From: JBEKDJ01 sp050014415
Lineage (GTDB): Bacteria; Desulfobacterota; BSN033; UBA1163
Length of the DNA stretch: 17,540 nucleotides
Assembly: GCA_050014415.1 (NCBI GenBank)
Contig: JBEKDJ010000074.1
Coordinates: 1-17,540, forward strand
Direction: 5' to 3'
In this document: piece after piece, positions 7,743-14,559 of the stretch
How positions within the stretch are numbered: position 1 is the stretch's first letter
Layout of the letters: each line of letters starts with the position of its first letter
Program-made: the position numbers and the translations under genes
The notes under the pieces: generated by a model
Database searches by the model: none
What the model was told of the DNA's origin: nothing
Seen by the model: the letters and a program-made list of their open reading frames with translations, nothing else

Positions 7743-7805
7743 GGGGTTCCCACCATCCCCGATGGGGACACTAAAGTCACTTTGAACTTCCCCAGTTCAC
7801 TTTTA

Positions 7806-9209
7806 TCATTTTAGTTCATTTAACGGTCTGACCCTTGGCCTCTTCATCCTTCCGACCAGCTCCCATAATGGCCCTCGAATTCCAAATCTCCGGATCCCCT
7901 CCATCAGACTCTGTGTAATGTTGATCTCCAGGGCCGGGACAATCCATCGGTTTCTCTGAAGGGCTTTCTCACGGACAATCTCCTCCAATCTCCCTCCCAG
8001 CATCGGGGAGATATAGAAATGGGGATAAATCAGGTCGGAATTCCGATCGATCACGCCCTCAGAAAGAGAGATCTGCTCCATCTCGGTCCCCGGGTAGATT
8101 CGGATCCCCAACATAGCAATGATGGCCGTCGGATCAAGTCGATCCATCAAACGAAAGGACTCCTCAATCGTCTCCTCCTCTTCTCCAGGACCCCCGAAGA
8201 GGAGGTAGTGACATTGGTTGACTCCCGATGATGAGCAGAGCTCTGAAGCTCGGATGACATCCTCTAGGGTGAACGACTTCTTGTAATTGTGAAGCATTCG
8301 TGGGGAACCCGAATCCGTTCCAAATTCAATCCCAGCACATCCTGCCTCCTTCATCCAGTTAAGAAGGCTTTCGGTCAAAAACCCAGGGTTGACAAAGGCA
8401 GTCCACTTCACCTCTATTCGGCCTCGTATGATGGCGCGACATAACTCCTCAGCATAAGAAGGAGGATAATTGAAGATATCGTCAACAAAGTAGACATAAT
8501 CCAACGCCTCTTCCCGGATGAGAGTCCGGAGCTCTTCCACTACCTCCTCGGTCTTTCTCTGCCTTATCCCCTTTCCTTCCAACAAAGGGTAGGTACAGTA
8601 AATGCAAGAGAATGAGCAACCTCGCTTTGTCTGGATATTTCCCATCCCTCCCGCCTCCAAATAGCGACGTGTTTCAAAAAGAGTTCTATCAGGAGACTGA
8701 ATGGGAAAGACCCGCGCCCCTTCTATCGAATGAGGAAAGGGTTCCCCCTTGATGAGGAGGCAGCGGGATGGGGGGGTAGACTCTCCTCTTTCGAGAGACG
8801 TTACTAACCGGAGGAGGACCTCTTCACCTTCTCCCGCAATCCCAAAATCCACATCCAAGTACTGAAGGAGTTCTTTGGGAGCCAGGGAATATCCCGAGCC
8901 GCCGACAATCAATCTCGAGGAGGAAGATTGTCGGCAGACCTGAATGACCTCTTCTACCTCTTTGAGATAGGAGAGTGAGGTGGGATAGGTAAGATTGTCC
9001 AAGTTTCTCAAAGAGAGCCCGATCAAATCGGGTTTGAATCGGTGGAGGACACCCGCCAAATCGGCATTGGGGGCTTCAGAAAAGCAGAGGTCCAAGACCT
9101 CGATCGCATGGCCCGCTTCTCTCAATGCCCTGGCGAGATACGCCATTCCCAAGGGGAAGACTGGATAAGGCATCTTTTCACGGTTCACGGAAATGAGAAG
9201 AATCTTCAT
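7806..9209 (-). CDS. B12-binding-domain radical SAM protein (first of three)
   Basis: With the ATG at 9209 the protein has 467 residues, usual for this class. The N-terminal cobalamin-binding Rossmann domain (about residues 1-140) shows MKILLISVNR, PLGMAYLARALREAGHAIEVLD, PDLIGLSL and the GGSGYSL and GIAGEGEE turns. The radical SAM barrel follows, with the [4Fe-4S]-binding C198-x3-C202-x2-C205 in KRGCSFSCIYC. The classic DxHxxG cobalt ligand is absent, as in many members. Such enzymes cleave S-adenosylmethionine and often methylate unactivated carbons or rearrange lipids. The frame extends to a GTG at 9233, but that codon has no ribosome site, while AAAAGGG precedes the ATG. It lies 147 bp downstream of the next radical SAM gene. 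Its substrate is unknown. Confidence 0.9.
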   Translation of the reverse strand: MKILLISVNREKMPYPVFPLGMAYLARALREAGHAIEVLDLCFSEAPNADLAGVLHRFKPDLIGLSLRNLDNLTYPTSLSYLKEVEEVIQVCRQSSSSRLIVGGSGYSLAPKELLQYLDVDFGIAGEGEEVLLRLVTSLERGESTPPSRCLLIKGEPFPHSIEGARVFPIQSPDRTLFETRRYLEAGGMGNIQTKRGCSFSCIYCTYPLLEGKGIRQRKTEEVVEELRTLIREEALDYVYFVDDIFNYPPSYAEELCRAIIRGRIEVKWTAFVNPGFLTESLLNWMKEAGCAGIEFGTDSGSPRMLHNYKKSFTLEDVIRASELCSSSGVNQCHYLLFGGPGEEEETIEESFRLMDRLDPTAIIAMLGIRIYPGTEMEQISLSEGVIDRNSDLIYPHFYISPMLGGRLEEIVREKALQRNRWIVPALEINITQSLMEGIRRFGIRGPLWELVGRMKRPRVRPLNELK

Positions 9210-9240
9210 GGGACCCTTTTCTGCAATAGTCACTAATCAC

Positions 9241-9348
9241 CAATAACCCAGCTCCAAGTAAATGATCCATGGTTGGGAATCACCCTCGGGCTATGAACCC
9301 GCCCTTGCTCCCCTTTCATGAAGTTTGGCCATGGATCATTGGTTATTG
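9241..9348. repeat. Interrupted long inverted repeat between radical SAM genes
   Basis: AATGATCCATGG (9261-9272) is the exact reverse complement of CCATGGATCATT (9329-9340). Outside it CAATAACC (9241-9248) pairs with GGTTATTG (9341-9348), with 12 unpaired bases on the left side only. Twenty base pairs in all enclose a 56-bp loop. It fills most of the gap between two co-directional genes and could act as an RNA stem, a transcription attenuator or a remnant of a miniature element. No T run follows on the minus strand. Confidence 0.6.
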
Positions 9349-9356
9349 TGTAGTAC

Positions 9357-10748
9357 TTATGATTTGGTCGTTGATCGTTGAAGGCGTGTCTCCTTCTTGA
9401 TTCTATGAATAACCTCCATCTGAGCCCCTCGAAGGACAAAATTGGACATCAAGAAATAAAAGAAGTGATGTCTGGGGCCCCCAAGAAGACGCTTCAATAT
9501 AGACCGAGGAGCGCAAATATACTTCTGTGCCCAGAGGTATCCCTCTTGGAGTTCTTGAACCGTCATCTGTTTCGGTTTAAAGACGGCATGGCTCATGTCA
9601 TAGTGCGACCAGTCATAGTCAAAGACCCTCCCTTCCTCCTCCAGCCGGTGTTGGAGAGGAGTTCCCGGAAAGGGTGTCAGAATCGAGAAGGTGGGAAGTT
9701 CGATTCTATTCCTCTGGACAAATTCAACCGTTTTTCTGAAGATGCTCGGATTATCCCCATCGAAACCGAAGATAAAGGAGCCGTGGATGCCGATTTGATG
9801 GCTTTGAATGGCCTTGATCAATTCGGATAATTCCTTCGCATTCACAAATCGTTTTGAAACACCATCTAGATTTTCCTGAAGAAGGGATTCGAAACCAATG
9901 AAAAGAGAGACACAGCCACTTTCTTGGGCACTTCTTAGAAGTTCCTCGTTCTTAGCGATCTGTATGGTCGTAAATCCCATCCACTTGACTCGATAGTGTT
10001 TGAAGATTTCGAAAAGGCCAAAGGCATAGTCCTTCCTTGCAGTCACGTTATCATCGGCTAGGAAGAGGTACTCTCCTTCCTTCTTGATGATCTGTGAGAG
10101 TTCCTTATCGATCTCCTCCAGAGGACGAACCCGGTACCGTTTCCCATTGATCGTAGGCACAGAACAGAATTCGCACCGGTTTGGACATCCCCGGGTCGTC
10201 TCCACAACCTTGAAAAAGGGCCGATAACGTTTGCTCAGAAGGTCCCTTCTGGGCAGAGGCATCCCCTTCAAATCCGACCATTCTCGATTCTTATAAAAGG
10301 GTTTGAGTTCTCCTGCCTCAAAGTCCATGATCACCTTCTCAATCATTCCCTCCGCTTCTCCAATAAAGACAGAGTCTGCATGTCTTTTGGCTTCTTCAGG
10401 CAAGAGGCTGGGGTGGACCCCGCCCAGGATGACCTTCACTCCTCTTGCTCGAAATCGGTCGGCAACTTCATACGCCCTTTTGATCACACAGGTGAGTCCA
10501 GTAATCCCAACCAAATCAACCTCTGCTTCAAAATCGACCCCCTCAATCGCTTCGTTGACGATCTTAATCTCACAGTCTTCAGGAAAGAGGGAGGCAAGAA
10601 GGGTGAGGCCCAATATGGGAAAAGGATACTGGGTGTCGTTGGAGAATCTGATTCCTCTCTCTCTCGGGAAGATGAGGAGAACCTTTTTCAATTGCGGATT
10701 GCGGGTTCCAGATTGCCGATTCAGATTCATGATGCTTTCTGTTTTCAT
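9357..10748 (-). CDS. B12-binding-domain radical SAM protein (second of three)
   Basis: This 463-residue protein has a cobalamin-binding Rossmann domain (about residues 20-145: KKVLLIFPRERG, PFPILGLTLLASLFP, VDLVGITG, VILGGVHPSLLPEEA, SVFIGEAEG). The radical SAM barrel follows, with C188-x3-C192-x2-C195 in TRGCPNRCEFC. Later signatures of the group include LFLADDNVT, GFESL and ILTPFPGTPL, and a C-terminal region rich in Tyr, Phe and basic residues. The reaction is unknown; relatives act on lipids, hopanoids and pigments. The ATG lies 9 nt after the stop of the preceding radical SAM gene, so the two are almost certainly co-transcribed and possibly co-evolved partners. The first 19 residues (including SGTRNPQ) and the last few (RSTTKS) are encoded by degenerate repeat-like DNA and are probably not part of the conserved fold. 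Confidence 0.9.
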   Translation of the reverse strand: MKTESIMNLNRQSGTRNPQLKKVLLIFPRERGIRFSNDTQYPFPILGLTLLASLFPEDCEIKIVNEAIEGVDFEAEVDLVGITGLTCVIKRAYEVADRFRARGVKVILGGVHPSLLPEEAKRHADSVFIGEAEGMIEKVIMDFEAGELKPFYKNREWSDLKGMPLPRRDLLSKRYRPFFKVVETTRGCPNRCEFCSVPTINGKRYRVRPLEEIDKELSQIIKKEGEYLFLADDNVTARKDYAFGLFEIFKHYRVKWMGFTTIQIAKNEELLRSAQESGCVSLFIGFESLLQENLDGVSKRFVNAKELSELIKAIQSHQIGIHGSFIFGFDGDNPSIFRKTVEFVQRNRIELPTFSILTPFPGTPLQHRLEEEGRVFDYDWSHYDMSHAVFKPKQMTVQELQEGYLWAQKYICAPRSILKRLLGGPRHHFFYFLMSNFVLRGAQMEVIHRIKKETRLQRSTTKS

Positions 10749-10757
10749 TCTTTCTTC

Positions 10758-12212
10758 TTAACTCATAACCCCGAACTCATCACTCGCAACTTCCTCTTGA
10801 AGGTTGGGCTGTTTCCAAGGCCTCCGGGTTGCTTGTTCCCATACGTATCGGAGAATGAGCCGGTAAGCCATCCGTTTAAAAGGATTCGGATTGAAGAACG
10901 CACCCAGGAGGATCCTGGGTTGGGTATAGTACTTTTTCAGATAGGCCTGCTGAAGGTGATGAACCTCTTGGGCGGACAAGAACTTTGTATCCATGATGGG
11001 ATGCATGAAATCGTATTTCCCGAAATCCCTTTCTTTGATTCTTCGCAGTCGCTCTGCCTCTTCAAAGTATTTTGTTCCGGGAAGGGGGGTGGTCAGGGTC
11101 AGAACGAGAAAGTCACTCTGAGCCTTGACGAATCGGAAGACTTCTTTAAGAGATTCTTCAGAATCATTCCAATCCCCGCACATAACGTTGGCCATCACCA
11201 TGATCCCATTTCTCCTGAGAATATCGATCGCCTTTTGAGCCATCTCTCTCGATTGCTGTTTTTCATATCGGGCGAGCACATCCGGCTGGATGCTCTCGAT
11301 CCCCAACATAACTTCATAAAGACCGAGGCGTTTCATCTCGGGGATCAGATCTTCATCGCGAAGGATATCCTTGATCCGGGATTGGAACCAGAAGTGGATA
11401 GAGAGCCCCGACCTTCCTAACTCCTCAAGGAACTCCTCCATCCGTTTCCGATTCCAATTGAAGGTATTCTCGTTGAAGACAAAGAGGTTCTTTCCGTATT
11501 GATGATGGAGATAGGTAATTTCTTCGACTACCCTCTTTCCGCTTCGTCCCCTCCAAACCCCCTCCCAAAACTTCGTCTCCGAACAATAGGCGCATCGATC
11601 TCCACAACCACGGCTCGTAGAAAGACCGAAGGCCCTTCTTCCCATTCCATGCCAGTAGTAGGCTTCGCTCTCCATCTCAACGAGATGATACGCAGGAAAA
11701 GGAAGGACATCTAGATTCGGTATGAGAGGTTGTCTTCCGTTGAGGATGACTTTTCCATCATTAGCATAGGCAATGCCTTTGGCTTCTTTCACCTTTCTGC
11801 TCCGGGATAGCCCCTGGAGAAGCTGAGAAAATGAAATCTCCCCTTCACCCAGGACAATGTAATCCAATTCTTTCAATTCCCTCAGGATGGTTTCGGCCAT
11901 GAGGGTGAAATGGCTTCCCCCTGCCACGATCGTGGAGTCCGGTGAAAGTTTTCGAGAGAGATGAATGGCCTGAATCGCTTCAGGCGAGAGACAAGTAGCA
12001 GAACAGGTGATCCCAATGACATCAGGCTTCGATGAGGAGATAGAGGCTGCGAGATCTTTCCAAGGGTTTGGGAAAGCAGTGGCATCGATGATCCGGACCT
12101 GCACACCCTCCCTCTCCAAGTACGCAGCTAACTGAAGAAGCCCGAAAGATGGGGTCCACATCCGAAGACCTGGGAAAAGATGATGAGGAGGATCGATTAA
12201 AAGGACTCTCAT
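10758..12212 (-). CDS. B12-binding-domain radical SAM protein (third of three)
   Basis: This 484-residue protein starts MRVLLIDPPH. The B12-binding domain (about residues 1-135) has SFGLLQLAAYLEREGVQVRIID, PDVIGITCSA, IVAGGSHFTL and DYIVLGEGE. The radical SAM cluster ligands are C203, C207 and C210 in SRGCGDRCAYC. In the barrel LFVFNENTFN, MLGIESI and TTPLPGTKYF match the class. A C-terminal helical region (FNPNPFKRMAYRLILRYVW) is amphipathic and may touch membrane or a partner. In transcription order it is the first of the three B12-type enzymes, 97 bp after the activase gene, with no clear ribosome site before its ATG. The last residues (EVASDEFGVMS) come from word-repeat DNA. Substrate and reaction are unknown. 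Confidence 0.9.
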   Translation of the reverse strand: MRVLLIDPPHHLFPGLRMWTPSFGLLQLAAYLEREGVQVRIIDATAFPNPWKDLAASISSSKPDVIGITCSATCLSPEAIQAIHLSRKLSPDSTIVAGGSHFTLMAETILRELKELDYIVLGEGEISFSQLLQGLSRSRKVKEAKGIAYANDGKVILNGRQPLIPNLDVLPFPAYHLVEMESEAYYWHGMGRRAFGLSTSRGCGDRCAYCSETKFWEGVWRGRSGKRVVEEITYLHHQYGKNLFVFNENTFNWNRKRMEEFLEELGRSGLSIHFWFQSRIKDILRDEDLIPEMKRLGLYEVMLGIESIQPDVLARYEKQQSREMAQKAIDILRRNGIMVMANVMCGDWNDSEESLKEVFRFVKAQSDFLVLTLTTPLPGTKYFEEAERLRRIKERDFGKYDFMHPIMDTKFLSAQEVHHLQQAYLKKYYTQPRILLGAFFNPNPFKRMAYRLILRYVWEQATRRPWKQPNLQEEVASDEFGVMS

Positions 12213-12224
12213 AAGATTGTTTCA

Positions 12225-12250
12225 GCCCGCAGGGCAGGAATCGGAATGAC
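12225..12250. repeat. Degraded copy of the GTCATTCC-type repeat
   Basis: Read on the minus strand, this begins with GTCATTCC (12243-12250), continues with GATTCCTG, and ends in the small hairpin GCCC-TGC-GGGC (12225-12235). It resembles one half of the element at 7555-7625. It occupies part of the 97-bp gap between the activase and radical SAM genes. Confidence 0.45.
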
Positions 12251-12309
12251 AGCACACGAACGTCAATTCATTTGACCTGTTCACCTAGCGATCAGCTATC
12301 CTCTGTGCG

Positions 12310-13275
12310 CTATTTGCCATCTGCTATCTGCAAGGATACCCGGAAGCGTTCACAGAGATCGCCCCAACAGGCGACCACCCGATGGTCCACCACCAGCTGG
12401 ATCACTTCACATTGATTCTCGCACTCACTGCATTCAAATCCCCGGGTTAAACACGATTTGCGGGAAAGATCAAACCCTCTGAATTGGGTTCTGGAGGGTT
12501 TAGACCTCTTTACCAATTTGGCCGCACCAATCGCCCCCATCACATCAAAATGCTCTGGTATGACGAGAGAGGTCTCCAGTTCCTTTTCAATCGCTTTTTG
12601 GATACCTTGATTGGCTGCAACCCCTCCTTGGAAGATGATCGGAGATAGAATCTCCTTGCCGCGACAAACATTGTTTAGATAGTTCTTGACCAAGGAGTCA
12701 CAGAGGCCGGCCACGATATCCTCAACCGAATGTCCGATCTGTTGTTTGTGAATCATGTCTGTCTCGGCAAACACCGTGCATCGTCCAGCGATCCGGACAG
12801 GGTGATTGGCTTTGAGAGCGAAATCTCCAAAGGCCTCAATGGAGATCCCGAGCCTGGCGGCTTGTTGATCCAAGAACGATCCTGTGCCTGCTGCGCAGAC
12901 CGTATTCATCGCAAAGTCAACTACGACCCCTTTCCTCAACACGATGACTTTGGAATCCTGGCCACCGATTTCGATAATGGTCTTCGCTTCGGGCAGAAAG
13001 TCAATCACGGCAACGGCATGGGCAGTAATCTCATTTTTCATGAGATCGGCTCCCACCAGATAAGCAGCTAACTGCCGGGCACTGCCGGTCGTGGCAACCC
13101 CATCGATAGAAACTCCTCCCAGTTCGGCCACGACTCGTTCCATCCCTATCTGGATAGCTTCGATGGGTCGGCCACTATTCCGAAGATAGACCTTGGTGAG
13201 AACCTCATCGCTATCGTTCAGGACTACCACTTTCGTAGTAATGGACCCGACATCAATACCTAAATAGTATCCCAT
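12310..13275 (-). CDS. BcrA/BadF/HgdC-type ATPase, acyl-CoA dehydratase activase
   Basis: This 321-residue ASKHA-fold ATPase belongs to the 2-hydroxyacyl-CoA dehydratase activator family. In known members a homodimer holding one bridging [4Fe-4S] cluster uses ATP hydrolysis to inject a low-potential electron into its partner enzyme. Motifs seen are phosphate-1 GIDVGSITTK (residues 5-14), IEIGGQDSK (101-109), cluster ligand C127 in NTVCAAGTGSF, second ligand C166 in AGRCTVFAETDMIH, and the adenosine loop IFQGGVAANQGI. Unlike minimal activators (about 260 residues) it carries a 60-residue cysteine-rich C-terminus (C275, C282, C285, C289, C303, C308). That piece resembles the linker found in long fused activase proteins before the DUF2229 domain. 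The DUF2229-type gene lies 285 bp upstream in transcription. The natural electron acceptor is not known. Confidence 0.92.
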   Translation of the reverse strand: MGYYLGIDVGSITTKVVVLNDSDEVLTKVYLRNSGRPIEAIQIGMERVVAELGGVSIDGVATTGSARQLAAYLVGADLMKNEITAHAVAVIDFLPEAKTIIEIGGQDSKVIVLRKGVVVDFAMNTVCAAGTGSFLDQQAARLGISIEAFGDFALKANHPVRIAGRCTVFAETDMIHKQQIGHSVEDIVAGLCDSLVKNYLNNVCRGKEILSPIIFQGGVAANQGIQKAIEKELETSLVIPEHFDVMGAIGAAKLVKRSKPSRTQFRGFDLSRKSCLTRGFECSECENQCEVIQLVVDHRVVACWGDLCERFRVSLQIADGK

Positions 13276-13401
13276 AGCGAACCATCACTCAATTCTACAG
13301 GTCCTGAATCAAATCGTTTTCATAATCCGAAATCCCAAGCTCTATTTTTAAGTGACCCCAACACCATTTTTCTCGAATTTGATAAATTGAGTTTACTCAT
13401 G

Positions 13402-13558
13402 AGTCCATAATTGAGAAGACATGTTTTGCTGGAAATCTCCCCTAACCCCTCTTTGCCTGTCCGAAGACAGGAAAAGGATACCAAAGAGGGGAATCTCTCC
13501 CTTTTGTAAAGGGAGGGAAGGAGGGATTTAGTCTCCAATGTCCACATAATTATGGACT
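13402..13558. repeat. Composite palindromic element, MITE-like
   Basis: Perfect 11-bp inverted ends AGTCCATAATT (13402-13412) and AATTATGGACT (13548-13558) bound about 157 bp. Inside is a nested stem: CCCCTCTTTG (13446-13455) pairs with CAAAGAGGGG (13482-13491), enclosing CCTGTC-CGAA-GACAGG (13456-13471). Next comes a CTCCCTTTTGTAAAGGGAG stem (about 13496-13514). No coding content. It fills the gap between the activase gene and the DUF2229-type gene. Confidence 0.6.
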
Positions 13559-13560
13559 GA

Positions 13561-14559
13561 CTAGTAATTGCAATTTGCTGCTTGGGATTTGGTGTTTTTT
13601 CTTTCTTCCATCACATCCTGGAAGGCCTCCAGCCGAGTGATCAAACCTTCCCTTCCCGTGTGTTCGTCGAACGAGAGGACGAGAAGAGGGATAGGGGGGC
13701 CTCCTCGAGCCTTCAACCTCCTTTTGATGAACTCCTGAAGAAGAGCATCGATTCCGCATTTAAAGGAGGTGAGAAAGATGATCCCATCTGCGCCCCCTGA
13801 GAGAAAATGAAACAGAGACCCCACGATCTCTCTTCCTGATGACCAGTAGATCTCCTTGGAAAGATCAGAAATCTCATGATCGATCTCCTTTACGGAGAGC
13901 AGATCAGAGGTAACGATCTCCATGCCCAAACCTTTGATCAAAGCTAGGATATCCTTATTGATATCGATGTCGAAAAGATTGTAAGGATGACCGATGAGAG
14001 CAACACGCAGCGAGGTCTTCTTGCCAGCCGCCGGTGTTGGGATTTCCATCTGGAAGAGTTGCCTCGTTGGGAGCCGGTTGATCCGATCCGTCCACTCATC
14101 CTGGAAGATCGAGAAGGATCGTTGAGCCTCCGAGAAGGCCCGTCTGCTCTCTCTCTTGGAAACGCCCAACTTCTCACCCATCTTCGAAAAAGACTGAAGG
14201 AGGGAGTTTCCCCCGATCCGAAGATCGATCGTCTCATCAATGATGGAAACCTTTCCTTCTGTGGCCAGTCGGACAATATCCGGAGCCCCTCGAAATTTCG
14301 GACACATGATATAGGCATGATGGAGACTGACCAGACGGGGGATGAAGAGATGATCCGCTCTGTCTTTTAAATGGGTCGCATGCGTGACCAGGAGTTTCAT
14401 CGGAAGACAACTATCTTCGAAATAGATGATCTTCCCTTTTTTTGACCCATCCGAAACGATCACCTTCCAACCCAGTGTCTCGAAAAAAGTGCGCCAAAGG
14501 GGAAAATACCGATAGAACATCAGGGCCTTGGGAATGCCTATGCAGCCTTTCTCTTCCAT
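13561..14559 (-). CDS. DUF2229-type acyl-CoA dehydratase activase-related protein
   Basis: This 332-residue protein matches the region that in long CoA-activase fusions follows the ATPase part. The DUF2229-like half opens with GCIGIPKALMFYRYFPLWRT, then EDSCLPMKLLVTHA and HHAYIMCPKFRGAPDIVR. The C-terminal half is like the end of the HGD-D fold, with GHPYNLFDIDINKDI, IYWSSGREIVG, GADGIIFLTSFKCG and LSFDEHTGREGLITRLEAF. Candidate iron-sulfur ligands are the cysteines in EDSC, IMCP and FKCG. The biochemical role is unproven; it probably forms a complex with the next protein and accepts electrons from the activase. It starts inside the end of the HGD-D gene (22-bp overlap), which implies translational coupling. 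The tail (KSQAANCNY) is encoded by repeat-like DNA. Confidence 0.88.
   Translation of the reverse strand: MEEKGCIGIPKALMFYRYFPLWRTFFETLGWKVIVSDGSKKGKIIYFEDSCLPMKLLVTHATHLKDRADHLFIPRLVSLHHAYIMCPKFRGAPDIVRLATEGKVSIIDETIDLRIGGNSLLQSFSKMGEKLGVSKRESRRAFSEAQRSFSIFQDEWTDRINRLPTRQLFQMEIPTPAAGKKTSLRVALIGHPYNLFDIDINKDILALIKGLGMEIVTSDLLSVKEIDHEISDLSKEIYWSSGREIVGSLFHFLSGGADGIIFLTSFKCGIDALLQEFIKRRLKARGGPPIPLLVLSFDEHTGREGLITRLEAFQDVMEERKNTKSQAANCNY

Larger units (their letters stand above)
7352..7805. other. 454-bp gene-free spacer packed with palindromes
   Basis: No credible gene is seen. The spacer holds a series of inverted repeats, listed separately: two back-to-back near-perfect palindromes, one GTCATTCC-type repeat, one long-armed inverted repeat and two small hairpins. 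Between the hairpins the sequence is A/T richer and shows no clear promoter. Confidence 0.7.

Noticed and set aside
7478..7768. Possible CRISPR array
   Set aside because: The stems differ in sequence and spacing, there are no regular direct repeats, and no cas genes are present.
7549..7785. Plus-strand open frame beginning MSVIPAQAGIQ
   Set aside because: It is the translation of the GTCATTCC palindromic repeat and the hairpins after it; this is a well-known spurious protein, with no ribosome site.
10380..11420. Long plus-strand open frame (346 codons) opposite two radical SAM genes
   Set aside because: It lies antisense to strongly supported coding sequence, spans the junction of two genes and has no recognisable motif; it reflects codon bias on the opposite strand.
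9357..12212. Assignment of the B12-type radical SAM genes as hopanoid enzymes (HpnP, HpnR, HpnJ)
   Set aside because: Only general class motifs can be seen, and no squalene-hopene cyclase or other hpn gene is in the window, so a gene symbol would be a guess.
2585..12212. Ladderane-type lipid cluster
   Set aside because: Ketosynthase, SDR and radical SAM genes also occur together there, but no desaturase-like, acyl carrier protein or other specific marker is present; the resemblance is too general to claim.
13320..13547. Minus-strand open frame of 75 codons in the gap before the activase gene
   Set aside because: It is made almost wholly of the nested palindromes at 13402-13558, has no ribosome site and resembles no protein.
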